Assembly: GCF_020662345.1 (NCBI RefSeq)
Contig: NZ_VMOA01000021.1
Coordinates: forward strand, 21,644 to 85,643
Reading direction: 5' to 3'
Length of the DNA stretch: 64,000 nt
DNA from: Methylobacterium sp. W2
GTDB taxonomy: Bacteria; Pseudomonadota; Alphaproteobacteria; Rhizobiales; Beijerinckiaceae
Shown piece by piece: positions 1 through 8,540 of this stretch. The first letter of the stretch is position 1. Each line of letters opens with the position of its first letter. Under the pieces are notes generated by a model. The model made no database searches, was not told the origin of the DNA, and worked only from the letters and a program-made list of their open reading frames with translations. Both the position numbers and the translations under genes were made by a program.

Positions 1-73
1 GACGCACGGCCTTGGGAATCGTCGTCTGGCCCTTCGAAGTGATCTTGCTTCGCTCGCGAACCAGAACCGCCAT
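1..73 (-). CDS. AbrB/PrlF-type antitoxin (5' end only)
   Basis: Only the first 24 codons are in the window; the gene runs off the left edge. The reading begins MAVLVRERSKITSKGQ and continues TTIPKAVR, which is the N-terminal swapped-hairpin AbrB/SpoVT fold with the characteristic ITSKGQTTIP core seen in MazE- and PrlF(SohA)-type antitoxins. A strong GGGAGGA ribosome-binding site lies just upstream of the ATG, and a palindrome at 91-110 sits in the promoter. The toxin would be expected downstream, outside the window. Family is clear; whether it is a true antitoxin or a transition-state regulator cannot be judged. Confidence 0.8.
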   Translation of the reverse strand, partial: MAVLVRERSKITSKGQTTIPKAVR

Positions 74-90
74 GACATCCTCCCTCGCAC

Positions 91-110
91 GGTAAGGAAT
101 TTACCTTACC
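91..110. promoter_or_regulatory. Palindromic operator of the AbrB-type gene
   Basis: GGTAAGG and CCTTACC form perfect 7-bp arms around an A/T spacer, 18 bp upstream of the ATG of the antitoxin-like gene. Antitoxins of this fold commonly autorepress through such sites. The operator role is inferred from position and symmetry. Confidence 0.6.
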
Positions 111-345
111 AGAGTGAGGTCGGCAACACCGAGAAGCGGCTGAGGTTCGGAGACAGCCTCGACGTCCCGGTCCCCGCCACACGGTTTCCCCCCAAAACCC
201 CCACCATGAAACGAGTTGATCTCTCGTGAGAGGTGAGAAAGAAGAGACCTTATAATTTCCGAGTGCGGGGTCCGGTTGTTCTCATGAAATACTTATTAGT
301 ATCATCTGAGAGCTTCGGCCCTGCCATCATCCGGCTGGTCTGATC

Positions 346-552
346 ATGAATGAACATCACAAGCACGCTTCGGTCGGGGTCGCACAGGCGATCTTCGACG
401 GGATGCCGTCCGCCGACCGGGCGCGGGTCGAGGCGGAGGCCGCGAGCAAGGGCGTGAGCGCCTTGGAGATCGTGCGCCAATCCCTCGACATCCTGATCGC
501 CGATGCCAAGCCGGCGACCAACGAGCGCGGCGGAGCGGGTTCGGCGCGGTGA
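346..552 (+). CDS. Small hypothetical protein (68 aa)
   Basis: A short acidic, alanine-rich reading frame beginning MNEHHKHASVGVAQAIF. It has no signal peptide, membrane segment or motif I recognise; the middle (ADRARVEAEAASKGVSALE) looks helical. It ends 13 bp before the start of a secreted protein on the same strand, so the two may be co-transcribed. No clear ribosome-binding site is visible, and the frame could be fortuitous in DNA this GC-rich. Function unknown. Confidence 0.4.
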   Translation: MNEHHKHASVGVAQAIFDGMPSADRARVEAEAASKGVSALEIVRQSLDILIADAKPATNERGGAGSAR

Positions 553-565
553 GGGTCGTCGCGTC

Positions 566-976
566 ATGGATCGGCCGCTTTCGATGACGGTCCGTGCCCC
601 TGGCATTGCGGGAGCACTCCTTCTGCTGTCGGCTCTGTCCGGCCCCGCGCAGGCGCAGAGGGTCGAGGACGGGTCCGACGCCGTCATCGGCAAGGCCGCG
701 GCGGCCACGATCCTCTTCATGGTGGGCGAGCGTTTCGGCGCGCTCGACCCGAAGGTGACGGCGTTGCGCAAGGCGGAAGGGTCGTGGGTCTGCGGCTCGG
801 TCAACGTGAAGAACCGGGACGGGCTCTATATCGGCGAGCGCGGCTTCGTGGCCGATCCGGCGAGCGCGTTCTTCGGCCGCGTCCCGGAGGGGCCGGAACT
901 CCTCGACCCGCGCGCCGAGGGGTTCCAGGCCCTGGAGCGGATCAGGGAGTTGTATTTCGCGATGTGCCTGAACTGA
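566..976 (+). CDS. Exported hypothetical protein
   Basis: A 136-residue protein with a good Sec signal peptide: a basic start, the hydrophobic stretch GIAGALLLLSALSG and a cleavage-like PAQAQR at about residue 30. The mature part is about 100 residues with two cysteines, one in SWVCGSVNVKN and one at the C-terminus (MCLN), which might pair in the periplasm. An ATG six codons further in (position 584) is an alternative start and also keeps the signal peptide. I do not recognise a family. Confidence 0.65.
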   Translation: MDRPLSMTVRAPGIAGALLLLSALSGPAQAQRVEDGSDAVIGKAAAATILFMVGERFGALDPKVTALRKAEGSWVCGSVNVKNRDGLYIGERGFVADPASAFFGRVPEGPELLDPRAEGFQALERIRELYFAMCLN

Positions 977-1040
977 GACGGGGCGTCCCGAAACCGCCCG
1001 ATCCGGCGACACCAAAGCCGGGCGACGCCGTTATCCCCCC

Positions 1041-2129
1041 ATGATGATGGACACGCCGCGCCTCGGTTTCTGCTGCACCTTCGTGCTCGACGACGATCCC
1101 GCCAGCTTCAAGACCCTGAAGGCCGCCCGCGAGGCGACGCTTCACATGAACCTGTCGCACACCACCATGAGCCATCTCGACAGGCTCGCGCCCGCGGCGC
1201 GGCGGGCGAAGCTCGAAGGTCTCGTCCGGCACAATCTCGGCGCGCTCGAACGACAGATCGCCTGGGTCGCGGCCCGGCTGCCCCTGGAACGGCTCCTGCG
1301 CATGGCGAGCAACGTCCTGCCCGGCTACACCCACGAGGTGGCCCGCGCGATCTATGCCGAGCCCGAGATGGTCGCCCTGGTGGAATCCGGTCTCGCGCGT
1401 GTCGGCGAGCGGGCGCGGCAGGGCGGCGTCCGCCTCAGCTTCCATCCCGGCCCGTTCTGCGTCATCGCCTCGCGCAACCCCAAAGCCGAGCGCAACGGCA
1501 TCTCGGAGCTCGAATACCATGCCGAGCTGATGGCGATGATGGGTTACGGCACTGGCTGGCACCCGCACGGCGCCCATATCAACATCCATGTCGGCGCCCG
1601 CGACCCCGGCATCGCGGGGTTTCGCGCCAGCCTGCCCAAGCTCTCGCAGACGGCGCGCGACCTGCTGACGGTGGAGAACGACGAGAACGCCTTCGGCCTC
1701 GACACGGTGCTGGACCTGGCGGACGATGTTCCGGTGGTCCTCGACCTGCACCACCACTGGGTCGAGAGCGGCGGCATCTATATCGAACCCGACGATTCGC
1801 GGATCGCCCGCATCCGCGACTCCTGGCGCGGCGTGCGCCCGATCGCCCATATCAGCCTCTCGCGCGAGGCCCTGCTGGAGGGGCACGACCCGGACACGCT
1901 GCCCGATTACGCCGCCCTGGTGGGGGCCGGGCATAAGTGGCGGGACATCGCAGCTCACTCTCACCTGATGGGCAACCGGGCGCTCAACGCCCTCGTGGCC
2001 CGCCACCTCGCCTGGGCCGATTTCGAGATCGAGGCGAAGGGCAAGAATCTGGCCTCCACCGGCATCGCCGCCGAGATTGGTGAGGCGCGGGCGGGCGAGC
2101 CGTCACGCGGCACCGCTTCCGCTGCGTGA
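1041..2129 (+). CDS. uvsE: UV DNA damage endonuclease UvsE/UvdE family
   Basis: A 362-residue TIM-barrel protein of the UvdE family, which nicks DNA 5' of UV photoproducts and starts alternative excision repair. Motifs fit: RLGFCC at the start, SFHPGPFCVIAS around residue 135, the metal-ligand segment HINIHVG, LLTVENDENAF, VVLDLHHHW and the C-terminal KGKNLA. Length is close to the usual 300-400. Three consecutive ATG codons begin the gene and no strong ribosome-binding site separates them. It stands alone on the plus strand and converges with the heme-receptor gene across a REP-like repeat. Useful for a sun-exposed leaf coloniser, though that is inference. Confidence 0.8.
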   Translation: MMMDTPRLGFCCTFVLDDDPASFKTLKAAREATLHMNLSHTTMSHLDRLAPAARRAKLEGLVRHNLGALERQIAWVAARLPLERLLRMASNVLPGYTHEVARAIYAEPEMVALVESGLARVGERARQGGVRLSFHPGPFCVIASRNPKAERNGISELEYHAELMAMMGYGTGWHPHGAHINIHVGARDPGIAGFRASLPKLSQTARDLLTVENDENAFGLDTVLDLADDVPVVLDLHHHWVESGGIYIEPDDSRIARIRDSWRGVRPIAHISLSREALLEGHDPDTLPDYAALVGAGHKWRDIAAHSHLMGNRALNALVARHLAWADFEIEAKGKNLASTGIAAEIGEARAGEPSRGTASAA

Positions 2130-2207
2130 GCGGAGCGACGGCTGCTCATTTCCTTGAGAGCTTGTTTGTTCGAGTTTCTCAGCGGATGCTCATGCTAAAG
2201 CAGATCA

Positions 2208-2320
2208 CCTCATCCTGAGGTGCCCTTTGCTCAAGCAAAGGGCCTCGAAGGAGCCCTCCAGTGGTCGCGCGATCCCCGGAGCTCTCCTTCGAGGCCGCTG
2301 CGCGGCACCTCAGGATGAGG
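2208..2320. repeat. REP-like inverted repeat, copy 1
   Basis: Outer arms CCTCATCCTGAGGTGCC (2208-2224) and its exact complement (2304-2320) enclose inner arms GGCCTCGAAGGAG (2241-2253) and its complement (2284-2296), giving a two-tier hairpin of about 113 bp. A second copy with the same outer arms is at 20294-20396. It lies between two convergent genes, so it may end transcription from both sides. No transposase or RAYT gene is adjacent. Confidence 0.85.
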
Positions 2321-2416
2321 GAAAGTCCTGGAAAGATACCTCAAACACGCTCTTGGAAGCCTGCCCGCCGCCCTCCCGCACTACGCTTCTGTCGCCCGAA
2401 CCGATCGTCCCGTCGC

Positions 2417-4573
2417 TCACCGCGTCGCGAACTTGATGCTGATCGCGGCCTTCGCGGTCAGGCCCGGGCTCTGCAGCAGGTTGAGGTACTGGGTGTAGCG
2501 CTTGTCGAAGGCGTTCTGCAGGATGAAGTCGGCACGGATCCGGTCGTTGACCCGGTAGGACGCGAAAAAATCCACAAGGCCGTAGGCTTTGGTCGCCAGG
2601 ATCGTCGCGCCCTCGGGAACGGCGAGGCGGCTGTCCACGAAGGTGAGGCGGCTTCCCAAAGTGAGGCTGTCGTCGAGGAAACGCAGGCCGAGCGTGGCGC
2701 TGATCCGGTCCGGGGGGATGCTCAGAAGGGTCTCGCGCGTGGCCTTGTCGCGCCCCTCGGTATGGGTGGCGGCCACGGAGACGAAGCCGCCGCCCCAATC
2801 GTAGGCGCCCTCCAGTTCGACACCGGAGAGCTCGGCCTGCGCCACGTTGAGGTACTGGAACGACTGGACCGGGATGAAGCACGGGAAACGTCCGGGCCGG
2901 CCGACGCAGACCGAGGCCGGAATGCCGGGAATGACGGGCACGAAATAGGTCGGGCCGACCCCGGCGATGTTGATGTAGTCGTCGATCTCGTTCTGGAAGA
3001 CGTTGGCCTTGGCGCGGAAGACGTCGCCGGGCCTCAGGACATCGCCGTATTTGAGGTTGATGCCGCCTTCGATATTGTGCGCCACCTCCGGCTTCAGGGA
3101 GGCATTCGGCAGGATGTTGAAGGCCGGGAAGGGATGGATGCCCTGGACCAGGGTCTCGGTGATCGACGGCGCCCGATAGCCTTCCGCGTAGGTGCCGTAG
3201 AACTCGATCCCGGCGAACGGCGAGACCCCCACGGTGATCTTCGGGGAGAGGCGGTCGCCGCTCGAGCTCGAAGGGCCGCCGGACAACTCGTAATGGTCGT
3301 AGCGCAGGGCCCCGATGACCCGGAGCCAGGAGGCGTAGCGCACCTCGTCCTGGATGAAGGCCCCTGCCAGGGTCCGCTCGCCGGAGGGCGTGAAGGCGGA
3401 GCCGAAGCCCCCCGCATTGTCCGTGGTCTTGACCCGGTCGAACACCGCGTCGCCGCCGATGGTCAGGGCGTGACTGAGAGGCCAGGTGTCGAAACGGGCG
3501 GTGTTGTGGACGTCGACGCCCATTGTCTCGATGTCGTAGTCGATCCTGTTGCCGGCCCGCACGCCGAGATTGCCGTAGAGACCGCTCGCGGTGTCGTCGA
3601 GGAAGGTCAGCGTGTTGTGCGTGCTGGTGTAGTAAGCCTTCGCGCTGACATCGATCAGCGGCACGTCGGGCCGGGCGAAGCGGTAGCCGAGGGTGTAGGT
3701 GTTGGCCTGGACCGCGTTGTTGAAGCGGGCTCCGGCGTTGCTGCTGCCGTTATTGGCGAAGTCGAAGGTCTGGATGAGGGCCGTGCCGCTGATCTCGTGG
3801 CCGTCGGCGGGACGGACGTTGAACTTGGCCACGCCCGAGGTCAGTTCGTTGCCGGTGTCGCGCACCAGCGTGCCGAACCCGTCGCGATAGGCGTCGTTGT
3901 TGCGATAGACGAACTGGCCGAACACATCCGCCGCGGTGCCGATGCGGGCGCCCAGCGCCGTCGAGTTCAGGAACGTTTGTCCGTTCGAGCCGAAGCCGAA
4001 TTTCTGGACCGCGCCCGCCTTCTCGTCCGGCGCCAGGATGTCGTCGATGGAGCGCGTGCGGAAGGCGACCACGCCGCCGATCGCGCCGGAGCCGTAGATG
4101 GTGGAGGTGGGGCCCCGCGTGATGTCGACGCCGCCGACAAGTTCGGGATCGAGATAGAAGACGCCGTTGGCGCTGTGGCCTGAGGTCTGGAAGTTCTGGC
4201 GGGCGCCGTCCACCAGGACGTTGACGCGCCCGAAATCCTGCAGCCCGCGGATGTTGATGGCCTGGGCCGGGTCGTTCTGGTTCTCCTGCGTGGTGACGCC
4301 GGGGACGTCGCGCAGGACGTCGGAGAGCCGGCTCGGCTGCAGGCGGTCGATCTGTGCGCGGGTGACGACGCTGCTCCCGGACAGGGCGTCGATGGCGGGT
4401 TCCTCGGTCTTCGTCGCGGTGACCGAGAGGGTGTCGAGGCTCACCGCCGCGTCCGGCGGCCGCGCCGCGGGGAGGGCCGGTACGGTCTGGGCTTGAGCGG
4501 CGCTCATCGCGATGAGCGAGACGCCGACGAGGGCGCCGGCGCGATGGGGGGTGAGGAGGCGACGGGAAGGCAT
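2417..4573 (-). CDS. TonB-dependent heme/hemoglobin receptor
   Basis: A 718-residue outer-membrane beta-barrel importer. A signal peptide ends at AQA (about residue 29) and is followed by the TonB-box-like LDTLSVTATK. The plug domain carries VVTRAQIDRL, NIRGLQDFGRVNVLVDG and IYGSGAIGGVV; the barrel ends in the expected aromatic/basic C-terminus. A YRAP segment followed by a histidine and LPNASLKPE corresponds to the FRAP...NPNL region of heme receptors. It is downstream of, and on the same strand as, hmuTUV, separated by about 190 bp that is A/T-rich at 4660-4690 and probably holds its own iron-responsive promoter. A heme or hemoprotein ligand is inferred from family and neighbours. Confidence 0.85.
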   Translation of the reverse strand: MPSRRLLTPHRAGALVGVSLIAMSAAQAQTVPALPAARPPDAAVSLDTLSVTATKTEEPAIDALSGSSVVTRAQIDRLQPSRLSDVLRDVPGVTTQENQNDPAQAINIRGLQDFGRVNVLVDGARQNFQTSGHSANGVFYLDPELVGGVDITRGPTSTIYGSGAIGGVVAFRTRSIDDILAPDEKAGAVQKFGFGSNGQTFLNSTALGARIGTAADVFGQFVYRNNDAYRDGFGTLVRDTGNELTSGVAKFNVRPADGHEISGTALIQTFDFANNGSSNAGARFNNAVQANTYTLGYRFARPDVPLIDVSAKAYYTSTHNTLTFLDDTASGLYGNLGVRAGNRIDYDIETMGVDVHNTARFDTWPLSHALTIGGDAVFDRVKTTDNAGGFGSAFTPSGERTLAGAFIQDEVRYASWLRVIGALRYDHYELSGGPSSSSGDRLSPKITVGVSPFAGIEFYGTYAEGYRAPSITETLVQGIHPFPAFNILPNASLKPEVAHNIEGGINLKYGDVLRPGDVFRAKANVFQNEIDDYINIAGVGPTYFVPVIPGIPASVCVGRPGRFPCFIPVQSFQYLNVAQAELSGVELEGAYDWGGGFVSVAATHTEGRDKATRETLLSIPPDRISATLGLRFLDDSLTLGSRLTFVDSRLAVPEGATILATKAYGLVDFFASYRVNDRIRADFILQNAFDKRYTQYLNLLQSPGLTAKAAISIKFATR

Positions 4574-4761
4574 GACCGGTTCCGCGAGACAGTGACGGCA
4601 GCGCTGGGAGGTGGGCTGGCTCCCAGCGCTGATGCTGCTCGATGACTATGCGGTCAACGCCGTTTTATTGTATTTAGATTGGCGTAAATCCAAGGAGTAT
4701 CTGGATGATGCTGGACCTGTTCCAGTTTAATACTGTGATTCGGTGCTATGTTGCCGGCAGG

Positions 4762-5568
4762 TCACAGGCGGCGCGGGAGGATGAAGGGCCGGCCGCCCTC
4801 GGGCACCCGCCCGACGGGCCAGCTCACCTGAAAGATCTCGGCGATCAGGTCGTCGCGCAGGATCGCCGCCGGGGTACCGCGCGCCACGAGGCGGCCGCCT
4901 GAGAGCACCAGCAGGGTGTCGGCATAGGCGGCCGCGAGATTGAGATCGTGCAGGATCGCCACCACGCCGACGCCCCGGTCCCGCAGGACGTCCACGGCCT
5001 CGAGGATCGCGCTCTGATGGCGCAGGTCGAGGCTCGCGGTCGGTTCGTCGAGGAACAGGACCTGTCCGGTGGCGATGGTGCGGCCGGCGGCGAGCTGGCA
5101 CAGCACGCGGGCGAACTGGACCCGGGCCTGCTCGCCGCCCGAGAGGCTCTGATAGGCACGGCCCGCGAGGTGGAGGATGTCGGCCCGGCCGAGGGCGTCG
5201 GCGAGGATCGCCTCGCGGTCGCGCCGGGTGAGGCCGCGGCCGATGCCGTCGAGGCCGATGCGGGCGACGTCCGAGACCGAGAAGGGAAAGGCGAGCCGCG
5301 TGGTCTGCGGCAGCACCGCCCGCAGGGCCGCGAGCCGCCAGGGCGGGATTGTCGCGACCGGCGTCCCGCCATAGGCCAGCGTGCCTGCGGTGGGGGCGAG
5401 TTCGCCGCAGAGGAGGCGCAGCAGGGTGGATTTGCCGGCACCGTTCGGGCCGATGATGACCTGCAGCGATCCCGGCGCCACGGTGAGCGACACGCCCTCC
5501 ACGAGGGTGCGTCCCCCCGTGGTGAAGCCGAGGCCGGAGGCGGTGAGCAGGGGCGCCGCCTCAGACAT
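4762..5568 (-). CDS. hmuV: Heme ABC transporter ATP-binding protein HmuV
   Basis: 268-residue ATPase that drives heme import through HmuU at the inner membrane. Visible motifs in order: Walker A GPNGAGKSTLL, the Q-loop LPQTTRL, ABC signature LSGGEQARVQFARVL, Walker B VLFLDEPTASLD and the switch histidine in AILHDL. The start ATG at 5568 was chosen because the protein then begins MSEAAPLLTASGLG, directly before the beta strand of the ABC core, and overlaps the last 8 bp of hmuU, which suggests translational coupling. The gene is third in the hmuT-hmuU-hmuV operon. Confidence 0.93.
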   Translation of the reverse strand: MSEAAPLLTASGLGFTTGGRTLVEGVSLTVAPGSLQVIIGPNGAGKSTLLRLLCGELAPTAGTLAYGGTPVATIPPWRLAALRAVLPQTTRLAFPFSVSDVARIGLDGIGRGLTRRDREAILADALGRADILHLAGRAYQSLSGGEQARVQFARVLCQLAAGRTIATGQVLFLDEPTASLDLRHQSAILEAVDVLRDRGVGVVAILHDLNLAAAYADTLLVLSGGRLVARGTPAAILRDDLIAEIFQVSWPVGRVPEGGRPFILPRRL

Positions 5569-6637
5569 CGAGGGTCCGGGTCCGCGCCAGCAGGAGCCAC
5601 AGGAAGACGGGGGCGCCGACGAGCGCCGTGACGATCCCGATCGGCAGTTCCGCCGGCGCCACCACGAGACGCGCCGCCACATCGGCCAGGACGAGGAGCG
5701 CCCCGCCGAGGAGGGCCGAGGCCGGCAGCAGTCGCCGGTGCTCGGGGCCGATCATCAGCCGCAGGGTATGGGGCACCACGAGGCCGACGAAGCCGATCAC
5801 CCCGGCGGCCGCGACGCCGGCCCCGACGGCGATGGCGACGAGGAGGATCGCCGCCCGCTTGAGCCGCTCCACCGGGATGCCGAGATGGAACGCCTCCGCT
5901 TCCCCGAGGACCAGGGCGTTGAGCCCGCGCCCGAGGAACGGCACGGCGATCAGCACCGGCAGGATCGCCGGAGCGGTCGCCGCCACCTTGGTCCAGGTCG
6001 ATCCCCCGAGGCTGCCCAGGGACCAGAAGGTGAGGTCGCGCAGCTGCCGGTCGTCGCTGGCATAGACGAGGAGCCCGGTCATCGCGCCGCTCAGCGCTCC
6101 GAGCGCGATGCCGGCGAGCAGCATCGTCGCGACGGAGGTTTGGCCCGAGCGCGTGGCGACGAGGTAGAGGCCGAGCGTCGCCACGAGCCCCCCGCAGAAC
6201 GCCGCCGCCGGCAGCACCGCATAGGGGAGCGGCCCCGGCAGGCCAAAGGCCACGAGGAGCCGGTCGCCGAGGACGATGATACAGGCCGCCGCGAGGCCCG
6301 CCCCGGCGGAGACGCCGACCAGGGCCGGATCGGCCAGGGGATTGCGGAAGAGCCCCTGCATCAGCGCGCCGGAGACCGCGAGGCCCGCGCCCACCATCAG
6401 GCCGAGGAGGGTGCGCGGCAGGCGGATGTTGAGGATGACGAGGCTGTCGCGCGCGAGAGCCGGATCCGCCCCGCCCTGCCTCAGCACGTCGAGGATCCGC
6501 GACGGCGCGATGGGGATGGCCCCGATTCCGACGGAGAGGAGGCTGACGGCGAGGACGAGAACCGTTAGGCCGGCAAAGACCGCGACGTCCCGGCGGCGCG
6601 GATCGGCGAGCCTGTCCCCGTGGAAAGGATCAGCCAC
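5561..6637 (-). CDS. hmuU: Heme ABC transporter permease HmuU (FecCD family)
   Basis: 358-residue inner-membrane permease with about nine to ten hydrophobic segments. FecCD/BtuC hallmarks include NIRLPRTLLGLMVGAGLAVSG, LFRNPLADPALVGVSAGAGL, GIPVERLKRAAI and GFVGLVVPHTLRLMIGPEHR, the last containing the cytoplasmic coupling helix that meets HmuV. It overlaps hmuT upstream (8 bp) and hmuV downstream (8 bp), so the three subunits of this importer are made from one message. Confidence 0.93.
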   Translation of the reverse strand: MADPFHGDRLADPRRRDVAVFAGLTVLVLAVSLLSVGIGAIPIAPSRILDVLRQGGADPALARDSLVILNIRLPRTLLGLMVGAGLAVSGALMQGLFRNPLADPALVGVSAGAGLAAACIIVLGDRLLVAFGLPGPLPYAVLPAAAFCGGLVATLGLYLVATRSGQTSVATMLLAGIALGALSGAMTGLLVYASDDRQLRDLTFWSLGSLGGSTWTKVAATAPAILPVLIAVPFLGRGLNALVLGEAEAFHLGIPVERLKRAAILLVAIAVGAGVAAAGVIGFVGLVVPHTLRLMIGPEHRRLLPASALLGGALLVLADVAARLVVAPAELPIGIVTALVGAPVFLWLLLARTRTLDV

Positions 6638-7520
6638 GGATGAGGTCGGGGTAGATCGCCCGTATCAGATCGCGTGCGGCATCCGGGGTGCGCGGGCCGA
6701 AGCCGAGGAGATAGAGTCCGTCCATGGCCACGAGGGCGTGCTTGGCGGCCGCCGGCACCTGGCCGAGGGCGGTGCCGGGGGCGAAGGTCGTCTCCGGGTT
6801 CGGGGCCTCCGCGCCGTTCTGCATCATCACCACGGCGTCGGGGGCGGCGGCGATGATCGCCTCGTCCGTCATCGGCTTGAATCCCTCGATGCTGGTCGCC
6901 GCGTTCTCCACCCCCGCCAAAGCGAGGATGCCGTCCGCCGTGCTGTTGCGGCCCCCGACCATGACGCGTCCGTTGGCCACCGACAGCACGACGAGGGCCC
7001 TGGCCGGACGGGTGATGCGGGCGCGCTGCTCGCTCAGCCCGGCGAATTGCGCGTGCACCTCCGCGGCGAGGGCGGCGGCCTCCCGTTCGAGGCCGGCGAG
7101 GCGTCCCACCGTGGCGATCTTGTCGAGGACACCTTCGGGGGTCGGCGGCTCCTTGACGAGGGAGACCGGCACCCCGGCCTCGCGCACCAGGGTCAGCACG
7201 TCGGCGGGGCCGGCCCCCTCCGCCGCGATGACGAGGTCCGGGCCGGCCGAGAGCAGGCCCTCCGCCGACAGGGCCCGCAGATAGCCGACATTCGGCTTCT
7301 CGCGCAGGGCTTGCGCCGGGTAGATGCTGGTGGTGTCGACCACCACGATCCGGCTCGCGGCCCCGAGCCGGTAGAGGATCTCGGTGACGGCGCCGCCTAG
7401 GGAGGCGATGCGCGCGGCCGGCCCCGCCGCCCGCGCCGGGCCCGCGAGGGCGGCAAGGCTGAGCCCGCCGGCCAGAATCGCGCGGCGGGACGGGCGGAGA
7501 GGGGAAGGGCGGTGCGTCAT
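6630..7520 (-). CDS. hmuT: Periplasmic heme-binding protein HmuT
   Basis: 296-residue substrate-binding protein. The N-terminus has two arginines before a hydrophobic stretch (SRRAILAGGLSLAALAG), compatible with Tat or Sec export, cleaved near ARA. HmuT signatures are clear: LGGAVTEILYRLGA, VVDTTSIYP, NVGYLRALSAEGLLS and PDLVIAAEGAGP. It binds heme delivered by the outer-membrane receptor and passes it to HmuUV. First gene of the operon; the 247 bp upstream hold an A/T-rich stretch (about 7680-7735) that is the likely iron-controlled promoter, although I could not identify a convincing Irr, RirA or Fur box. Confidence 0.92.
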   Translation of the reverse strand: MTHRPSPLRPSRRAILAGGLSLAALAGPARAAGPAARIASLGGAVTEILYRLGAASRIVVVDTTSIYPAQALREKPNVGYLRALSAEGLLSAGPDLVIAAEGAGPADVLTLVREAGVPVSLVKEPPTPEGVLDKIATVGRLAGLEREAAALAAEVHAQFAGLSEQRARITRPARALVVLSVANGRVMVGGRNSTADGILALAGVENAATSIEGFKPMTDEAIIAAAPDAVVMMQNGAEAPNPETTFAPGTALGQVPAAAKHALVAMDGLYLLGFGPRTPDAARDLIRAIYPDLIRG

Positions 7521-7767
7521 CGGATCGGGATCACCCTCTCATTGGCGGTCGCCCGGAGCCGGCCGCACGCCGGCATCGACCGAGGACTGCCTCCCGGCGA
7601 CCGTCCGTCGGCGTCACCCGTATCATGCCGCCATCATGCTATAATCCAAGGAGTGTGCCCGCCGGCGCAGTCCGAGGCAAGATTTAAAATAATCTCTACT
7701 TTTGAATTGATACAGTCTATTCTTGCCGTTGCTGAGCCGGAGGCTCTGTCGACCACTGCGTTCGGCT

Positions 7768-8055
7768 CTACCGACGCGGCCGCTGCATCTTCACCACCGT
7801 GCTCTTCGGGCGGCCGATCGGCTTCAGGGGCGCCTTGGCCTCCAGGGCGGCGCGGGCGAGGTCCTGGGGGCGCGCCGCCCCGTTCGCGATCCGCATCAGG
7901 GCCTCGGCCATCTCCTCGATGGTCTGGGCCGCCTCGCCCTCCAGCGTCTCCTCCGCCCGGATGCCGGGAAGTTCGGGCGCGATCTCCTCGGCGGCCTCCC
8001 GCAACTGTTCGATGAGTTCGGACGGGGAATAGCGGGAGGGGGGTGCATATGCCAT
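7768..8055 (-). CDS. Small hypothetical protein (95 aa)
   Basis: A charged protein with a glutamate/alanine-rich helical first half (SELIEQLREAAEEIAPEL) and a basic tail (GRPKSTVVKMQRPRR) that could bind nucleic acid. The ATG at 8055 gives the start MAYAPPSRYSP; upstream sequence in the same frame looks non-coding. No family recognised. It is transcribed towards hmuT but is separated by about 250 bp, so a functional link to heme uptake is not supported. Confidence 0.55.
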   Translation of the reverse strand: MAYAPPSRYSPSELIEQLREAAEEIAPELPGIRAEETLEGEAAQTIEEMAEALMRIANGAARPQDLARAALEAKAPLKPIGRPKSTVVKMQRPRR

Positions 8056-8346
8056 CGCGCGACCATGGCAGCAGCCGGCGGCCTCGACAACCGGGCCGCT
8101 GGATCGGAGCTCTGGACGTGGGCAACGGCGAATGCGCAACTGGCGGTCTCGCGCTGGGATCGTCCCCTCGCCGTTACTCCGGGGCGCTGAGGGTGGGCCC
8201 GGATTTGCAGGGCGCGCGAAGAATCCAGCCGTTAAAAAAATTGACGCTTGGTGCCTGGTTACGGCAGCTGCTTTGGGTGGAAAGCAGCTGTTCAATTCGC
8301 GCAAGCCGAGGGTCCGGACCGCGCCATGAGTTGACGTTGGCTGTCT

Positions 8347-8430
8347 AGCCGGAAGCGGACGTTCCGCATCCGACCCGACCCCGTCGCGGCGACGAAGTCT
8401 GGTTCATCGCCGAAGCGGACATTAGGGAAT
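8347..8430. repeat. Dispersed intergenic repeat, copy a
   Basis: Contains AGCCGGAAGCGGACGTT (8347-8363) and a second GAAGCGGAC motif (8412-8420). The same pair of motifs, in diverged form, recurs at about 11.7, 15.0 and 18.6 kb. It lies in the 485-bp gap 8056-8540, in which no gene is supported. Confidence 0.55.
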
Positions 8431-8540
8431 GCCGCGTTGAGAAGGCCTCTCGAAAGCAGGTCGCGTAGGAAGGAACCGTCGATGGTGTTCGAGTCCTCGG
8501 TCCGACGCGAATTCGCCGTCCTCTGGGGGCGCCCCCGCGA

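Noticed and set aside
4660..4690. Possible Irr-type iron control element upstream of the heme receptor
   Set aside because: TTTAGATTGGCGTAAA has TTTA/TAAA ends, but the spacing and inner bases do not match the known box well enough to call.
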